A stretch of DNA of 64,000 nucleotides from Bacillota bacterium (lineage in GTDB: Bacteria; Bacillota; Clostridia; Lachnospirales; Lachnospiraceae). The notes beneath the pieces are model-generated. The model was not told where the DNA came from. It saw nothing but the letters and a program-made list of their open reading frames with translations, and searched no databases. Location: positions 1 to 64,000 of the forward strand of contig JAEYJO010000001.1 of the NCBI GenBank assembly GCA_023408815.1, read 5' to 3'. Shown here piece after piece: positions 26,391 to 35,403 of the stretch; the first letter of the stretch is position 1; every line of letters begins with the position of its first letter. The translations under genes were made by a program, and so were the position numbers.

Positions 26391-27410
26391 TTATTCAGTT
26401 TTTTCTATCACAATATCTGTAAAAAAATAGTTCAATATATCAACGAAATCGCTTCCTTTTTTTGCCGCCTCATTAGCCGCATATTGACAGAAGCCAAGCC
26501 CATGTCCCACACCTTTCACTTTTATGACAACCGTGTCGTTAATAATCGCATTATTTTCAAGCTCTACCGTAAAACAAGAGGAATTCAAGGAGAATATCGA
26601 ACGGAACGTCTCTCCTGACATGGAGAAATTGCCCGCCTCTATCTTCGTCACATAATTGGCCCTGTCTCTGTCTATCCGCAGTATATCCGTAAGCTCTTTT
26701 CCTTCTTCCCAGACTATATCGGGATATACCTCCTGCAGCCTTAAGAAAAACGCGGTTTCATTTATTCTGACGGTCTGCACATATTCATCCGCGGTAAAAT
26801 CCCTTTCACACATTACCGATTTCAAATATGGATACTCCGTACTTTTTAAAACCTCGTTCCCATTTCTCGTCATTCCGGCGCTGAGGGCGAAATAAGGAGC
26901 CTTGATAGGCTTTTCCTTATAGGTCATATACATCCCCTTTGTACTGTTTACGGCTGCCCTGCATTTCTCATATTCTTCCCCATCTGTCATGGCAACAATG
27001 CTTTCCACGTAAATATATTTTTTACCGTCCTGCTCCTTACTATTCGCCGGAGTCTCTCCTTCCTGTTCCAAGCCGTCACGGTATGCCTTCATAAGCTCCG
27101 TCCGCAGAATCACCGCCTGCGCTTTTAAGGTCTCCGGTTCGCAGCTTGTATCTATGGTCGCCGGGAGACGGCTGGCGAGATATGTTTCCAGAGGCATTTT
27201 TTCCGTTCCGGCCAGAGTGGTATTGCACACGATAAAGCTTGTGCTCTCCTGCGTCTCTTCATATTCCGTACTAACATTTCCAAAGAAAAAGGCAACGATA
27301 TAGGGGAACAAAAAAACAAACAAAAGAACCGCACCCATATCCCGGTAATCGGGGGTGGATACGATTCTCTTATTTTCTATTATGCGCTCAGCAATTCTAT
27401 ATTTTTTCAT
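26391..27410 (-). CDS. spoIID: Stage II sporulation protein D
   Basis: A membrane-anchored lytic transglycosylase that degrades septal peptidoglycan during engulfment, acting with SpoIIM and SpoIIP. 339 residues. One N-terminal membrane helix (about 25-45) is followed by the SpoIID domain: MPLETYLASRLPATIDTSCEPETLKAQAVILRTELMKAY holds the conserved Glu region. The C-terminal VKGVGHGLGFCQYAANEAAKKGSDFVDILNYFF is the family signature. GAGGTGTCCC precedes the ATG. It is first of a two-gene unit with the spoIIQ-like gene. Sporulation-sigma control is expected but I cannot identify a promoter with confidence. Confidence 0.94.
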   Translation of the reverse strand: MKKYRIAERIIENKRIVSTPDYRDMGAVLLFVFLFPYIVAFFFGNVSTEYEETQESTSFIVCNTTLAGTEKMPLETYLASRLPATIDTSCEPETLKAQAVILRTELMKAYRDGLEQEGETPANSKEQDGKKYIYVESIVAMTDGEEYEKCRAAVNSTKGMYMTYKEKPIKAPYFALSAGMTRNGNEVLKSTEYPYLKSVMCERDFTADEYVQTVRINETAFFLRLQEVYPDIVWEEGKELTDILRIDRDRANYVTKIEAGNFSMSGETFRSIFSLNSSCFTVELENNAIINDTVVIKVKGVGHGLGFCQYAANEAAKKGSDFVDILNYFFTDIVIEKTE

Positions 27411-27465
27411 GGGACACCTCTAACCTATTGTATGAGAGGATATCCACTTTCTATACTTATATTTT

Positions 27466-28569
27466 TCAGCTCATCACATCCAGATGCGTCCTATCGTCCC
27501 CATGGCACGTCACGTCTAAATGTTGTATACTTCCGGCACCTCCGTTTTCATACAGGAAAAGGCCGGTTCGCCTTATCATTCCGTTAGTCGCATTGCTTGC
27601 GGAGGTAAGGGAAAAATCTGTAGATACGTTCGTAAGGCAGATAGCTCCTACGTTTTTCTCCGACAACTTATAGCATTTGTCACCGTTTTCATCCTTTATC
27701 CAAATACAAAGCTTGTCCCAAATCTCATCGGCCTCGTCAATCCACCCGTTACCGTCGGAATCATACGCCGCCAGTTCCGAAAAGCCGTTTCCTGACTTCG
27801 CACCGAAAAGCTCGTTCCCATCGTTAATGAGTCCGTCCTCATTCTTATCCAGAGCTAAATAACCGCTGCCTTTGCCCAGCTTGGAAATCTTATCCTTCAC
27901 GCCGTCCGCGTCAATGTCAAAAAAGAAGGTCTGATCGGTAAGCTCTGCGGTATTCCCCACCAAATTGATTACGAGAGGATCGCACATCCGCGACTGTATC
28001 TGTGTATAATTTTCTTCGTAATATGAGGAAAAACTTCTGCTCATCTCCACATCGAGATTAAACTTAATTTCTCTGCCGTCTGCACATTTTACGGTACCCG
28101 TGGTGGAAAAGGAGGTATTCTCTTTTTCCTCGCAGTAAATTTCCTGATGGTAGTAAAGAACCTCCGTAACCGGCTGCGAAACGGAATTCTGAAGACCTCT
28201 TATCTCGCTCAGCATCTCCGTATAATCCCATCTTTTAGTCTCTCCAAAAAATATCTTTATCAGATATTGCAAACAATTTTGTCTGACCGTACTCAGCGCA
28301 TCTCTTTTATTCGACAAGTAGGACTGACGGTTCACTTTGGAATAAGAGCTCATTTCCCGCAGCTTTTCCTGCAGGGCGTTCTTCTTCTCTTCCGCCGTCT
28401 GCTCCTGTGCTTCGCCGTTTGTTCCCATACCGAAAATATCTCCGGACTGTCCGTTATCCCTTAAAGGACCGGCTGTGCCGACAAGGAGTAAAGCGCTTGT
28501 TTTTCTTGATGTAAATGAACTGTAACTTCTTTCGGATTCCATTCCTATGCTCGAGGAATTAATGATCAA
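27466..28569 (-). CDS. Protein with EF-hand-like Ca-binding loops, function unknown
   Basis: 367 residues with no signal peptide. The N-terminal 130 residues are Ser-rich then helical with many Lys/Glu. A beta-rich middle (about 130-205, NTSFSTTGTVKCADGREIKFNLDVEMSRSF) follows. The C-terminal part has three Asp-rich loops of EF-hand or dockerin type: DIDADGVKD, LDKNEDGLINDG and YDSDGNGWIDEAD (roughly 215-285), implying calcium binding. Proteins with this ending occur in several clostridia and gamma-proteobacteria, but I know of no assigned function. The start is TTG with AAAGGAG seven bases before it, unless a later codon is used. It lies upstream of spoIID on the same strand, 55 bases away. 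Confidence 0.68.
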   Translation of the reverse strand: MIINSSSIGMESERSYSSFTSRKTSALLLVGTAGPLRDNGQSGDIFGMGTNGEAQEQTAEEKKNALQEKLREMSSYSKVNRQSYLSNKRDALSTVRQNCLQYLIKIFFGETKRWDYTEMLSEIRGLQNSVSQPVTEVLYYHQEIYCEEKENTSFSTTGTVKCADGREIKFNLDVEMSRSFSSYYEENYTQIQSRMCDPLVINLVGNTAELTDQTFFFDIDADGVKDKISKLGKGSGYLALDKNEDGLINDGNELFGAKSGNGFSELAAYDSDGNGWIDEADEIWDKLCIWIKDENGDKCYKLSEKNVGAICLTNVSTDFSLTSASNATNGMIRRTGLFLYENGGAGSIQHLDVTCHGDDRTHLDVMS

Positions 28570-28668
28570 TTTCTGCTCCTTTCTAATACATAAAAGATGG
28601 CATCTATCAAAGTAACGAAGTTACATTTAATAAATACCATCCATGGCTTAACAATATCATATTGCCGG

Positions 28669-28698
28669 GCAAGTCCTCGGCCGAAGAACTTTGCCCTG
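28669..28698. repeat. GGGCAA hairpin downstream of the aconitase-family gene
   Basis: GGGCAAGTCCTC (28669-28680) pairs imperfectly with GAAGAACTTTGCCC, a 12-bp-class stem with a GGCC-centred loop. A GTAAC-GAA-GTTAC mini-hairpin lies about 60 bases to the left (near 28611-28625). There is no T-tract, so a terminator is uncertain. Confidence 0.5.
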
Positions 28699-28730
28699 CA
28701 TATAATATATCGGATATTCGCAGAAATACT

Positions 28731-31028
28731 TTACATCACTCTATTGTAATTGATCAGACAGCCCCTCAGAATAATCTGACGTTCTTCATCGGTAAGCTCC
28801 CCTAATGACAACTCGAACTTCACCATATCGCTTTCGCCTACTGCAAAGGCTGCGATGCTGTCCGCTTTTTCTTCTACTGCTTTCTTAATATCAGGTATGA
28901 AAATATAATCCAGGTTCTTGAACGGAAGTTTCTTATCGTCCTCCTTTATGATAAAAGGTAGCATACCCCAATTGATCAGATTGGAGCGATATCTCTTCGT
29001 GGCATATTCGTTAGCGATGTTCGCCCAGCCTCCCAGAACCTTCTGGCAGGAAGCCGCCTGCTCTCTGGCAGAACCGTCGCCCGGCTTTACCGCGAAAATA
29101 GTGGAGCCGAAGCCGATATTGCCTTCCCCTGCATTGGGGTAAGTCTTATGAATTACCGCCATTACCGGCTTTAATTCCGGCTTTGCTTCCAGCGGACACT
29201 TACCTTCCATAACTGCCGTCTGCGCCGTCTGCATATCCTTGGCACGTCCCACGTAAGCAGGATCCTTTCTGGACAATGTAAATTCCGCAAGGCCCAGCGG
29301 ATTGGAGCGGTAAGAAGACGTCTCCCCGGAAGGGATCAGCTCGTCTGTAGTGGTAATCGGATCGTGTATCTCAGAAACTACGCGAAGCACCAAATTCTCA
29401 GGAAGCGCTCCCATCTTCGGCCAGTCCTTAATATTAGGGCCGAATTGAATTTCTACATCGGGATCCGCCACTCCCTTCGAATCGAATACGCGGTTCGAAT
29501 AAATGTTGGAATCGAAATGGTATTTATACTTGCCGATAGTACCTTCGAAATCCGTTGCTGCCGTAAGGATTCCTTTGTTCACGCTTGTTGCCGCGATAGA
29601 GCGGGCATCCATCAGCGCTACGGAGGAAATCTGTCCGTTCTGCAGCTTAGAACCTTCTCTGTTAGGGAAGTTTCTCGTAGAATGGCGAATGCTGAATGCG
29701 TTGTTCGCCGGCGTATCGCCTGCTCCGAAGCAAGGGCCGCAGAAAGCCGTCTTAAGTATCGCGCCCGTCTCCATAAGAGACGCCGCGCAGCCATTCCTGA
29801 TAAGCTCCATATAAATCGGCGTGGAAGCGGGGTATACGCTTAAGGTAAATCCGTCGGCGCCGATATATGCTCCTTTCAGGATGTCCGCCGCCGCACAGAT
29901 GTTCTCAAATCCACCGCCGGCACAGCCTGCGATGATACCCTGATCCACATAAAATCTGCCGTTTTTCACTTTATTTTTCAGTGTATAATTAACTGCTCCG
30001 TCCAGGCTGACTATCGCCTTTTTCTCCACATCGTCGAGGATATCGTCTAAATTGGCATTCAACTCTTCAATCGTATAGGTGTTGCTGGGATGGAAGGGCA
30101 TCGCGATCATCGGTCTGACCGCACTTAAGTCTATCGCGATCATACCGTCATAGTATGCCGCCTCACCCGGCGCGAGCTCTTTATACTCCTCTTTTCTGCC
30201 ATGTATCTCATAGAACTCCTCGATTTCCTTATCCGTTTTCCAGATGGAAGAAAGACAAGTGGTCTCCGTAGTCATTACATCGATACCGATCCTGAAATCT
30301 GCACTTAAGGAAGCGACGCCCGGTCCGACGAATTCCATTACTTTATTTTTCACATAGCCGTTAGCGAATACCTTGCCGATAATGGCAAGCGCCACGTCCT
30401 GAGGTCCCACGCCCTTTACCGGCTCACCGGTCAGATAAACGCCGACTACCTCGGGCATATTGATGTCGTAGGTCTGATCCAGCAGCTGCTTCACCAGCTC
30501 CGGTCCGCCTTCTCCCATCGCCATGGTTCCCAGCGCGCCGTAACGGGTGTGGGAATCCGATCCAAGAATCATGCGTCCGCCGCCTGCAAGCATCTCTCTC
30601 GCATACTGGTGGATGACTGCCTGATGAGGAGGCACATACACACCGCCGTATTTCTTCGCGCAGGAAAGGCCGAACATGTGGTCATCCTCATTGATGGTAC
30701 CGCCTACCGCACAAAGGGAATTGTGGCAGTTCGTCAGCACATAAGGAACCGGGAATTTCTCCAGTCCGGACGCGCGTGCTGTCTGTATAATACCTACAAA
30801 TGTAATATCGTGAGAGGTCAATTTATCGAATTTTATTTTCAGCTTGTCCATGTTGCCTGAGGTATTATGCGCTTTTAAAATACCATAGGCAATCGTTTCC
30901 TTCGCTGCATCTTGTTTGTTTATGTCTTTACCTGTCTTACTCTTGATTGCTGCCTGCGCATTTCCATCATCGGGAATCAGTTCCGTTCCATTCAGCAGAT
31001 ATGCGCCGGTTTCATATAATTGTACCAT
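28731..31028 (-). CDS. Aconitase-family hydratase
   Basis: 765 residues, aconitase superfamily; the length and overall pattern resemble the YbhJ-like hydratases more than classical AcnA or AcnB. [4Fe-4S] ligands are in [13 protein letters not shown] and [10 protein letters not shown]. The substrate-binding Ser/Arg loop is [13 protein letters not shown]. An early [12 protein letters not shown] segment is the usual DSH motif. The swivelling C-terminal domain ends in [14 protein letters not shown]. It probably adds or removes water on a tricarboxylic or related hydroxy acid; the exact substrate is not established. The ATG at 31028 has AGGAGAATACGC upstream; a longer frame exists but has no support. 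It follows the PPK2 gene, about 100 bases away. Confidence 0.87.
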   Translation of the reverse strand: MVQLYETGAYLLNGTELIPDDGNAQAAIKSKTGKDINKQDAAKETIAYGILKAHNTSGNMDKLKIKFDKLTSHDITFVGIIQTARASGLEKFPVPYVLTNCHNSLCAVGGTINEDDHMFGLSCAKKYGGVYVPPHQAVIHQYAREMLAGGGRMILGSDSHTRYGALGTMAMGEGGPELVKQLLDQTYDINMPEVVGVYLTGEPVKGVGPQDVALAIIGKVFANGYVKNKVMEFVGPGVASLSADFRIGIDVMTTETTCLSSIWKTDKEIEEFYEIHGRKEEYKELAPGEAAYYDGMIAIDLSAVRPMIAMPFHPSNTYTIEELNANLDDILDDVEKKAIVSLDGAVNYTLKNKVKNGRFYVDQGIIAGCAGGGFENICAAADILKGAYIGADGFTLSVYPASTPIYMELIRNGCAASLMETGAILKTAFCGPCFGAGDTPANNAFSIRHSTRNFPNREGSKLQNGQISSVALMDARSIAATSVNKGILTAATDFEGTIGKYKYHFDSNIYSNRVFDSKGVADPDVEIQFGPNIKDWPKMGALPENLVLRVVSEIHDPITTTDELIPSGETSSYRSNPLGLAEFTLSRKDPAYVGRAKDMQTAQTAVMEGKCPLEAKPELKPVMAVIHKTYPNAGEGNIGFGSTIFAVKPGDGSAREQAASCQKVLGGWANIANEYATKRYRSNLINWGMLPFIIKEDDKKLPFKNLDYIFIPDIKKAVEEKADSIAAFAVGESDMVKFELSLGELTDEERQIILRGCLINYNRVM

Positions 31029-31129
31029 GCGTATTCTCCTATCTTTTCTTTCATTATCTATACAATTATAAAGTAAAACCAAAATACATGCAATCAAACT
31101 TTTAAAGTATATTGCTGCGTGAACAATAA

Positions 31130-32596
31130 CTAAAGTACCTTCTCCAACTCCTCCACAATAATCTGAAGCGCTTTGATACGCGCGTATTTCTTATCCTTGG
31201 ATTCCAGAATATGCCACGGGGCGTAAGTAGTGCTGGTTTTCTTGATCATCTCATTGACCGCAAGCTCGTAGGCATCCCATTTTTCTCTGTTCCTCCAGTC
31301 CTCCTCCGTAATTTTCCATTGCTTTTCAGGCGTATTCTGCCTTAGCTCAAAACGTTCCAATTGAGTATCCTTGTCGATCTGTACCCAGAATTTAATAATG
31401 ACCGCACCCCAATCAGCCAACTCCTTCTCGAACTCATTGATTTCATTATACGCCCTCTTCCAGTCGTTTTCGCTGCAAAAACCTTCCAGTCGTTCCACCA
31501 TGACCCGCCCGTACCAGCTTCTGTCATAAATAGCGATGTGCCCCGTCTTGGGCAGTCTCGTCCAGAAACGCCACAGGTAATGCCTCGCCTTTTCGTGAGG
31601 CTCCGGGCTGGCGATGGGATGTACCTCAAAGCCTCTGGGATCGAGAGCTTCCGTTATCCGCTTGATGTTGCCCCCTTTTCCCGCCGCATCCCAGCCTTCA
31701 TAAACGATAATTACCGGCACCTGCTTTCTATACAACCGGTTATGCAGTTCCCTGAGGTGCTCCTGAAATCCTTTCAGCTCCTCCTTGTATTCTCCTTCCT
31801 CGATTTCCTTATCTAGCGGAATCTCGGAAAGATTGGGCATATTTACAAGAGGAAACACGTTCTGGAGAAGAGGGACCGCCAGCGCTCTGTTCTGCAGAGC
31901 AATATCAATTCCTTCCGTAAGAGTCTCCAACATTTGAAGCTCCGCCCATTTCTTAGACTTAGCATCGATGATATACCACGGTGCGGAAGGCGCATTCGTC
32001 TCCTCCAAATAGCGGTCAAATACATTTACACATTTTACGTAATTTTTATTCTGCCATTTGTCGTTGTCGCTTACGCGCCAGCTCGTATCTATGGAGGAAA
32101 GGAGATTGTCAATTCGTTTTTTCTGCTCTTTGTCGCTGATATGCAGAAAGAACTTCACAACCAGATAACCGTTGTCGGTAAGCTGCCTTTCAAAACGCCG
32201 GATGCTCCCGATACGCATTTCATAATTCTTTTCCTCTATTTTTTCATGAAGACACAGTTTAGTCACCTCATCCATCCAGCCGGATTCCAGAAACATGAAT
32301 TTGCCGGCCTCCGGAATCTTGGAAAAATAACGGTATAAAAAAGGCCTTCTCAACTCTTCTTCGCTTGGCGTATTCATGGATACCACCTTGAAAAAACGCG
32401 GATCTATGTTCCGGATGATCTGTCCGATGGTACTCCCCTTTCCTGCCGTTCCCCAGCCCTCCGCCAAAACGAAGACCGGAAGCTTATGCTCCTTTATCAG
32501 CATCTGCTGTGCAAACAACTTCTCCCTCGCCGCGTCCAGCCTCATCTTTAATTCTTCCTGCGAAGGCTTCTCCAGTATATTTCTATTCTTTAACAT
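31130..32596 (-). CDS. Polyphosphate kinase 2 family, two-domain (PAP-type) polyphosphate:AMP phosphotransferase
   Basis: 488 residues made of two fused PPK2 domains. The first (about 25-255) has Walker [16 protein letters not shown] and Walker B FLESGWMD; the second (about 275-485) has [16 protein letters not shown] and [10 protein letters not shown]. Tandem-domain PPK2 enzymes such as Pseudomonas PAP make ADP from AMP with polyphosphate; in those the second domain carries activity. The first domain here lacks the typical DRSWY and is probably degenerate, as in PAP. The role would be adenylate regeneration from stored polyphosphate. GGGAGTGGCGTC precedes the ATG. It lies between glgP and the hydratase, all on the minus strand. 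Confidence 0.9.
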   Translation of the reverse strand: MLKNRNILEKPSQEELKMRLDAAREKLFAQQMLIKEHKLPVFVLAEGWGTAGKGSTIGQIIRNIDPRFFKVVSMNTPSEEELRRPFLYRYFSKIPEAGKFMFLESGWMDEVTKLCLHEKIEEKNYEMRIGSIRRFERQLTDNGYLVVKFFLHISDKEQKKRIDNLLSSIDTSWRVSDNDKWQNKNYVKCVNVFDRYLEETNAPSAPWYIIDAKSKKWAELQMLETLTEGIDIALQNRALAVPLLQNVFPLVNMPNLSEIPLDKEIEEGEYKEELKGFQEHLRELHNRLYRKQVPVIIVYEGWDAAGKGGNIKRITEALDPRGFEVHPIASPEPHEKARHYLWRFWTRLPKTGHIAIYDRSWYGRVMVERLEGFCSENDWKRAYNEINEFEKELADWGAVIIKFWVQIDKDTQLERFELRQNTPEKQWKITEEDWRNREKWDAYELAVNEMIKKTSTTYAPWHILESKDKKYARIKALQIIVEELEKVL

Positions 32597-32667
32597 GACG
32601 CCACTCCCTTTCTTCTTATCTATCTTTATTAATATATACCATTATTTGGAGTTGCTATCCAAATTAT

Positions 32668-32742
32668 ACTCTCCGCACGCGTAGCAGCGCATCCTGCACA
32701 GTGTGCTTTTTGCGTAATACGGGCACTTTCCTGTTACATGAC
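32668..32742 (+). repeat. Dispersed intergenic repeat R, copy 2
   Basis: The most diverged of the three R copies (see 16335). It retains CCGCACGCGTAGC, GTGTGCTTTTTG, GTAATA and CTGTTACAT. It lies just outside the glgP terminator, in the same orientation as the others. Confidence 0.6.
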
Positions 32743-32790
32743 AAAAGTGCACCTCGAAAACGACTTTTATGTCAGATCAAGGTGCACTAA
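32742..32790 (-). terminator. Terminator of glgP
   Basis: AGTGCACCT (32746-32754) pairs with AGGTGCACT (32780-32788), followed on the minus strand by TTTT. The stop codon of glgP is about ten bases away. Confidence 0.75.
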
Positions 32791-32797
32791 GTTATCA

Positions 32798-35278
32798 TTA
32801 TTTATCTTTTTTAGACGGCAAAACCACCTTATCCAAATGCCATATATCCTTCACATATTCCTCAATGGTTCTGTCTGAGGAGAACTTGCCCGAGCAGGCC
32901 ACGTTTAAAATAGCGCTCCTGGCCCATCCCTTTTCATCCCGGTATGCTTCCTCTACTCTTTTCTGTGCTTCCGCATAGGCCTCGAAGTCCTTCAGAATAA
33001 AGTACGTATCCGCCTTAGCTGTGCTCAAAGTATTTAACAGCGAATTGTAGAGCGGGCGGAACAGATCCGGATCGTTCCTTGAATAGGTGCCGTTGATCAG
33101 CTGCATCAATACTTTTCTGACGTCGGAATCGTTGTTGAATATTTCCATCGGGTCATAACCGCCGAAGTTCTCATAGTGGATGACTTCATCGGAGCTAAGT
33201 CCGAAGATAACCGCATTCTCTTCCCCTACCTCTTCCACGATTTCCACATTGGCGCCATCCATGGTTCCTAAAGTGATCGCACCGTTAAGCATGAATTTCA
33301 TATTTCCTGTTCCGGAAGCTTCCTTGCTGGCCGTGGATATCTGCTCGGAAACATCCGATGCGGCAAAGATAATTTCTGCGTTGGATACCTTATAGTCCTC
33401 GATGAATACGACCTTGATCTTACCGCGGATGGAAGTATCGTTGTTGATCACCTCACCTACCGCATTGATAAGCTTGATGGTCAGCTTCGCATTGACATAT
33501 CCTGCTGCCGCTTTCGCGCCGAAGATGAAGGTTCTCGGGTAGAAGGGCATCTCCGGATGCTCCTTTAGCTGATTGTAAAGGTGCATGATATGAAGAATAT
33601 TCAAAAGCTGCCTCTTATATTCGTGAAGCCGCTTTACCTGAACGTCAAAAATCGAGCGCGGATCCACCTCGATGCCGTTATGCTCCAGAATATATTCCGC
33701 CAGGCGGATCTTATTCTTATACTTAATATTCATGAACTCCTGTTTTGCCTTCTCATCATCCGCATAGACCTTCAGCTTCGCCAGTCTTGTCAGATCGGTA
33801 ACCCATTCAGGACCTATATGGAAAGTAATCCAGTCCGCCAGAAGCGGGTTCCCATGGAGGAGAAAACGCCTCTGGGTAATGCCGTTCGTCTTATTGTTGA
33901 ACTTCTCCGGCATCATCTCATAGAAATCTCTAAGCTCCTGCTTTTTCAGTATTTCCGTATGCAGTCTCGCCACACCGTTTACCGAATAACCGGAAGCGAT
34001 AGCAAGATGTGCCATTTTAACCTGACCATCATAAATAATCGCCATTTTACGGATTTTTTCCTGATTGCCCGGATATATCTGCTCGATTTGTTTCACGAAG
34101 CGCCGGTTAATTTCCTCTACGATCTGGTAGACTCTGGGCAGCAGTCTCGAGAACAGCTCGATGGGCCACTTTTCCAGTGCCTCAGCCATAATGGTATGAT
34201 TTGTATAAGCACAGGTTTTGGTAGTGACCGTCCACGCATCATCCCACGTAAGATAATACTCATCCATAAGAATGCGCATCAGCTCGGCAATCGCTACGGT
34301 AGGATGGGTATCGTTCAGCTGGAAGGTGACCTTCTCATGGAATCTGCGGATATCCTCATGCTTGCGCATGTACTTTGCCACCGCCTCCTGCACCGATGCG
34401 GATATAAAGAAATACTGCTGTTTTAAACGAAGTTCTTTACCCGCATAATGATTGTCGTTAGGGTACAGCACCTCTACGATATTTCTCGCCAGATTCTCTT
34501 GCTCCACCGCTTTCTGATAGTCGCCTTTATCGAAAGATTCAAGCCTGAAGCATTCCACCGGCTGAGCGTCCCATATACGCAGCGTATTTACAATGCCGTT
34601 TCCATATCCTACGACAGGCAGGTCGTAAGGGACCGCGTTCACCGACTGATAGCCCTCCTGCTTGAAATTACTTCTGCCGTTCTCGTCCACATATACGTTG
34701 ACATAGCCGCCGAACTTTACCTCCTTGGCATATTCCGGCCTTCTCAGCTCGAAGGGATTGCCGTTCTCCAGCCAGTTATCGGGCACTTCTATCTGATAAC
34801 CGTCGCGAATCTGCTGCTTGAACATTCCGTAACGGTAGCGGATGCCGCAGCCGTATGCCGGATATCCCAGAGTGGCGAGAGAATCGAGAAAACAAGCGGC
34901 AAGCCTTCCCAGACCGCCGTTGCCAAGCGCAGCATCCGGCTCCTGATCTTCTATCGCGTTGATGTCCACGCCAAGCTCTTCCAGTGCTTCTTTTACCGGC
35001 TCATAGGCCTGCAGATTGATAATATTGTTGCCGAGCGCCCTTCCCATCAGGAATTCCATGGAAAGGTAATAAACCATTTTCGGGTCCTGCTTCTCATACT
35101 CTTCCTGCGTCGTCATCCACTTATCGACGATTGCATCCTTGACAGCATAGGATACCGCCTGAAAGATCTGCTGGGGAGCGGCCTCCTCCATGCTCTTTCT
35201 ATATAACGTTTTTACATTATAAACTACACTTCTTTTAAATAAATCCTTGTCAAAAGAAAAGTTCGATTTTTTAGCCAT
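32798..35278 (-). CDS. glgP: Glycogen/maltodextrin phosphorylase
   Basis: Releases glucose-1-phosphate from alpha-1,4-glucan ends. 826 residues, typical. It is a GT35 phosphorylase; the pyridoxal-phosphate lysine lies in the signature EASGTGNMKFMLNGAITLGT (about residue 670). The N-terminal half shows YYLSMEFLMGRALGNN and the ALGNGGLGRLAACFLDS block. The interdomain HEYKRQLLNILH motif is also present. GGGAGGTAGTAC precedes the ATG. A terminator follows. The glgD gene at the far end of the window makes the opposing synthetic route. It has no close operon partner: ileS lies upstream, separated by a terminator. Confidence 0.96.
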   Translation of the reverse strand: MAKKSNFSFDKDLFKRSVVYNVKTLYRKSMEEAAPQQIFQAVSYAVKDAIVDKWMTTQEEYEKQDPKMVYYLSMEFLMGRALGNNIINLQAYEPVKEALEELGVDINAIEDQEPDAALGNGGLGRLAACFLDSLATLGYPAYGCGIRYRYGMFKQQIRDGYQIEVPDNWLENGNPFELRRPEYAKEVKFGGYVNVYVDENGRSNFKQEGYQSVNAVPYDLPVVGYGNGIVNTLRIWDAQPVECFRLESFDKGDYQKAVEQENLARNIVEVLYPNDNHYAGKELRLKQQYFFISASVQEAVAKYMRKHEDIRRFHEKVTFQLNDTHPTVAIAELMRILMDEYYLTWDDAWTVTTKTCAYTNHTIMAEALEKWPIELFSRLLPRVYQIVEEINRRFVKQIEQIYPGNQEKIRKMAIIYDGQVKMAHLAIASGYSVNGVARLHTEILKKQELRDFYEMMPEKFNNKTNGITQRRFLLHGNPLLADWITFHIGPEWVTDLTRLAKLKVYADDEKAKQEFMNIKYKNKIRLAEYILEHNGIEVDPRSIFDVQVKRLHEYKRQLLNILHIMHLYNQLKEHPEMPFYPRTFIFGAKAAAGYVNAKLTIKLINAVGEVINNDTSIRGKIKVVFIEDYKVSNAEIIFAASDVSEQISTASKEASGTGNMKFMLNGAITLGTMDGANVEIVEEVGEENAVIFGLSSDEVIHYENFGGYDPMEIFNNDSDVRKVLMQLINGTYSRNDPDLFRPLYNSLLNTLSTAKADTYFILKDFEAYAEAQKRVEEAYRDEKGWARSAILNVACSGKFSSDRTIEEYVKDIWHLDKVVLPSKKDK

Positions 35279-35346
35279 GTACTACCTCCCGTCCGATTTC
35301 CTTGTACTCATAATTATACAATATATGGAACAAAATGCAATGATAT

Positions 35347-35396
35347 AAAAAAACGTATATAGGCGGCTGAATCCTCTTCTATGGAATCCGCCGCCC
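35347..35396 (-). terminator. Terminator of ileS
   Basis: GGCGGC (35362-35367) pairs with GCCGCC (35390-35395); further pairs extend inwards with two mismatches. On the minus strand a run of seven Ts follows after about eight bases (35347-35353). Confidence 0.65.
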
Positions 35397-35403
35397 ATTA
35401 CCA

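Noticed and set aside
34448..35206. 252-residue plus-strand frame inside glgP
   Set aside because: Antisense shadow of the glycogen phosphorylase coding frame.
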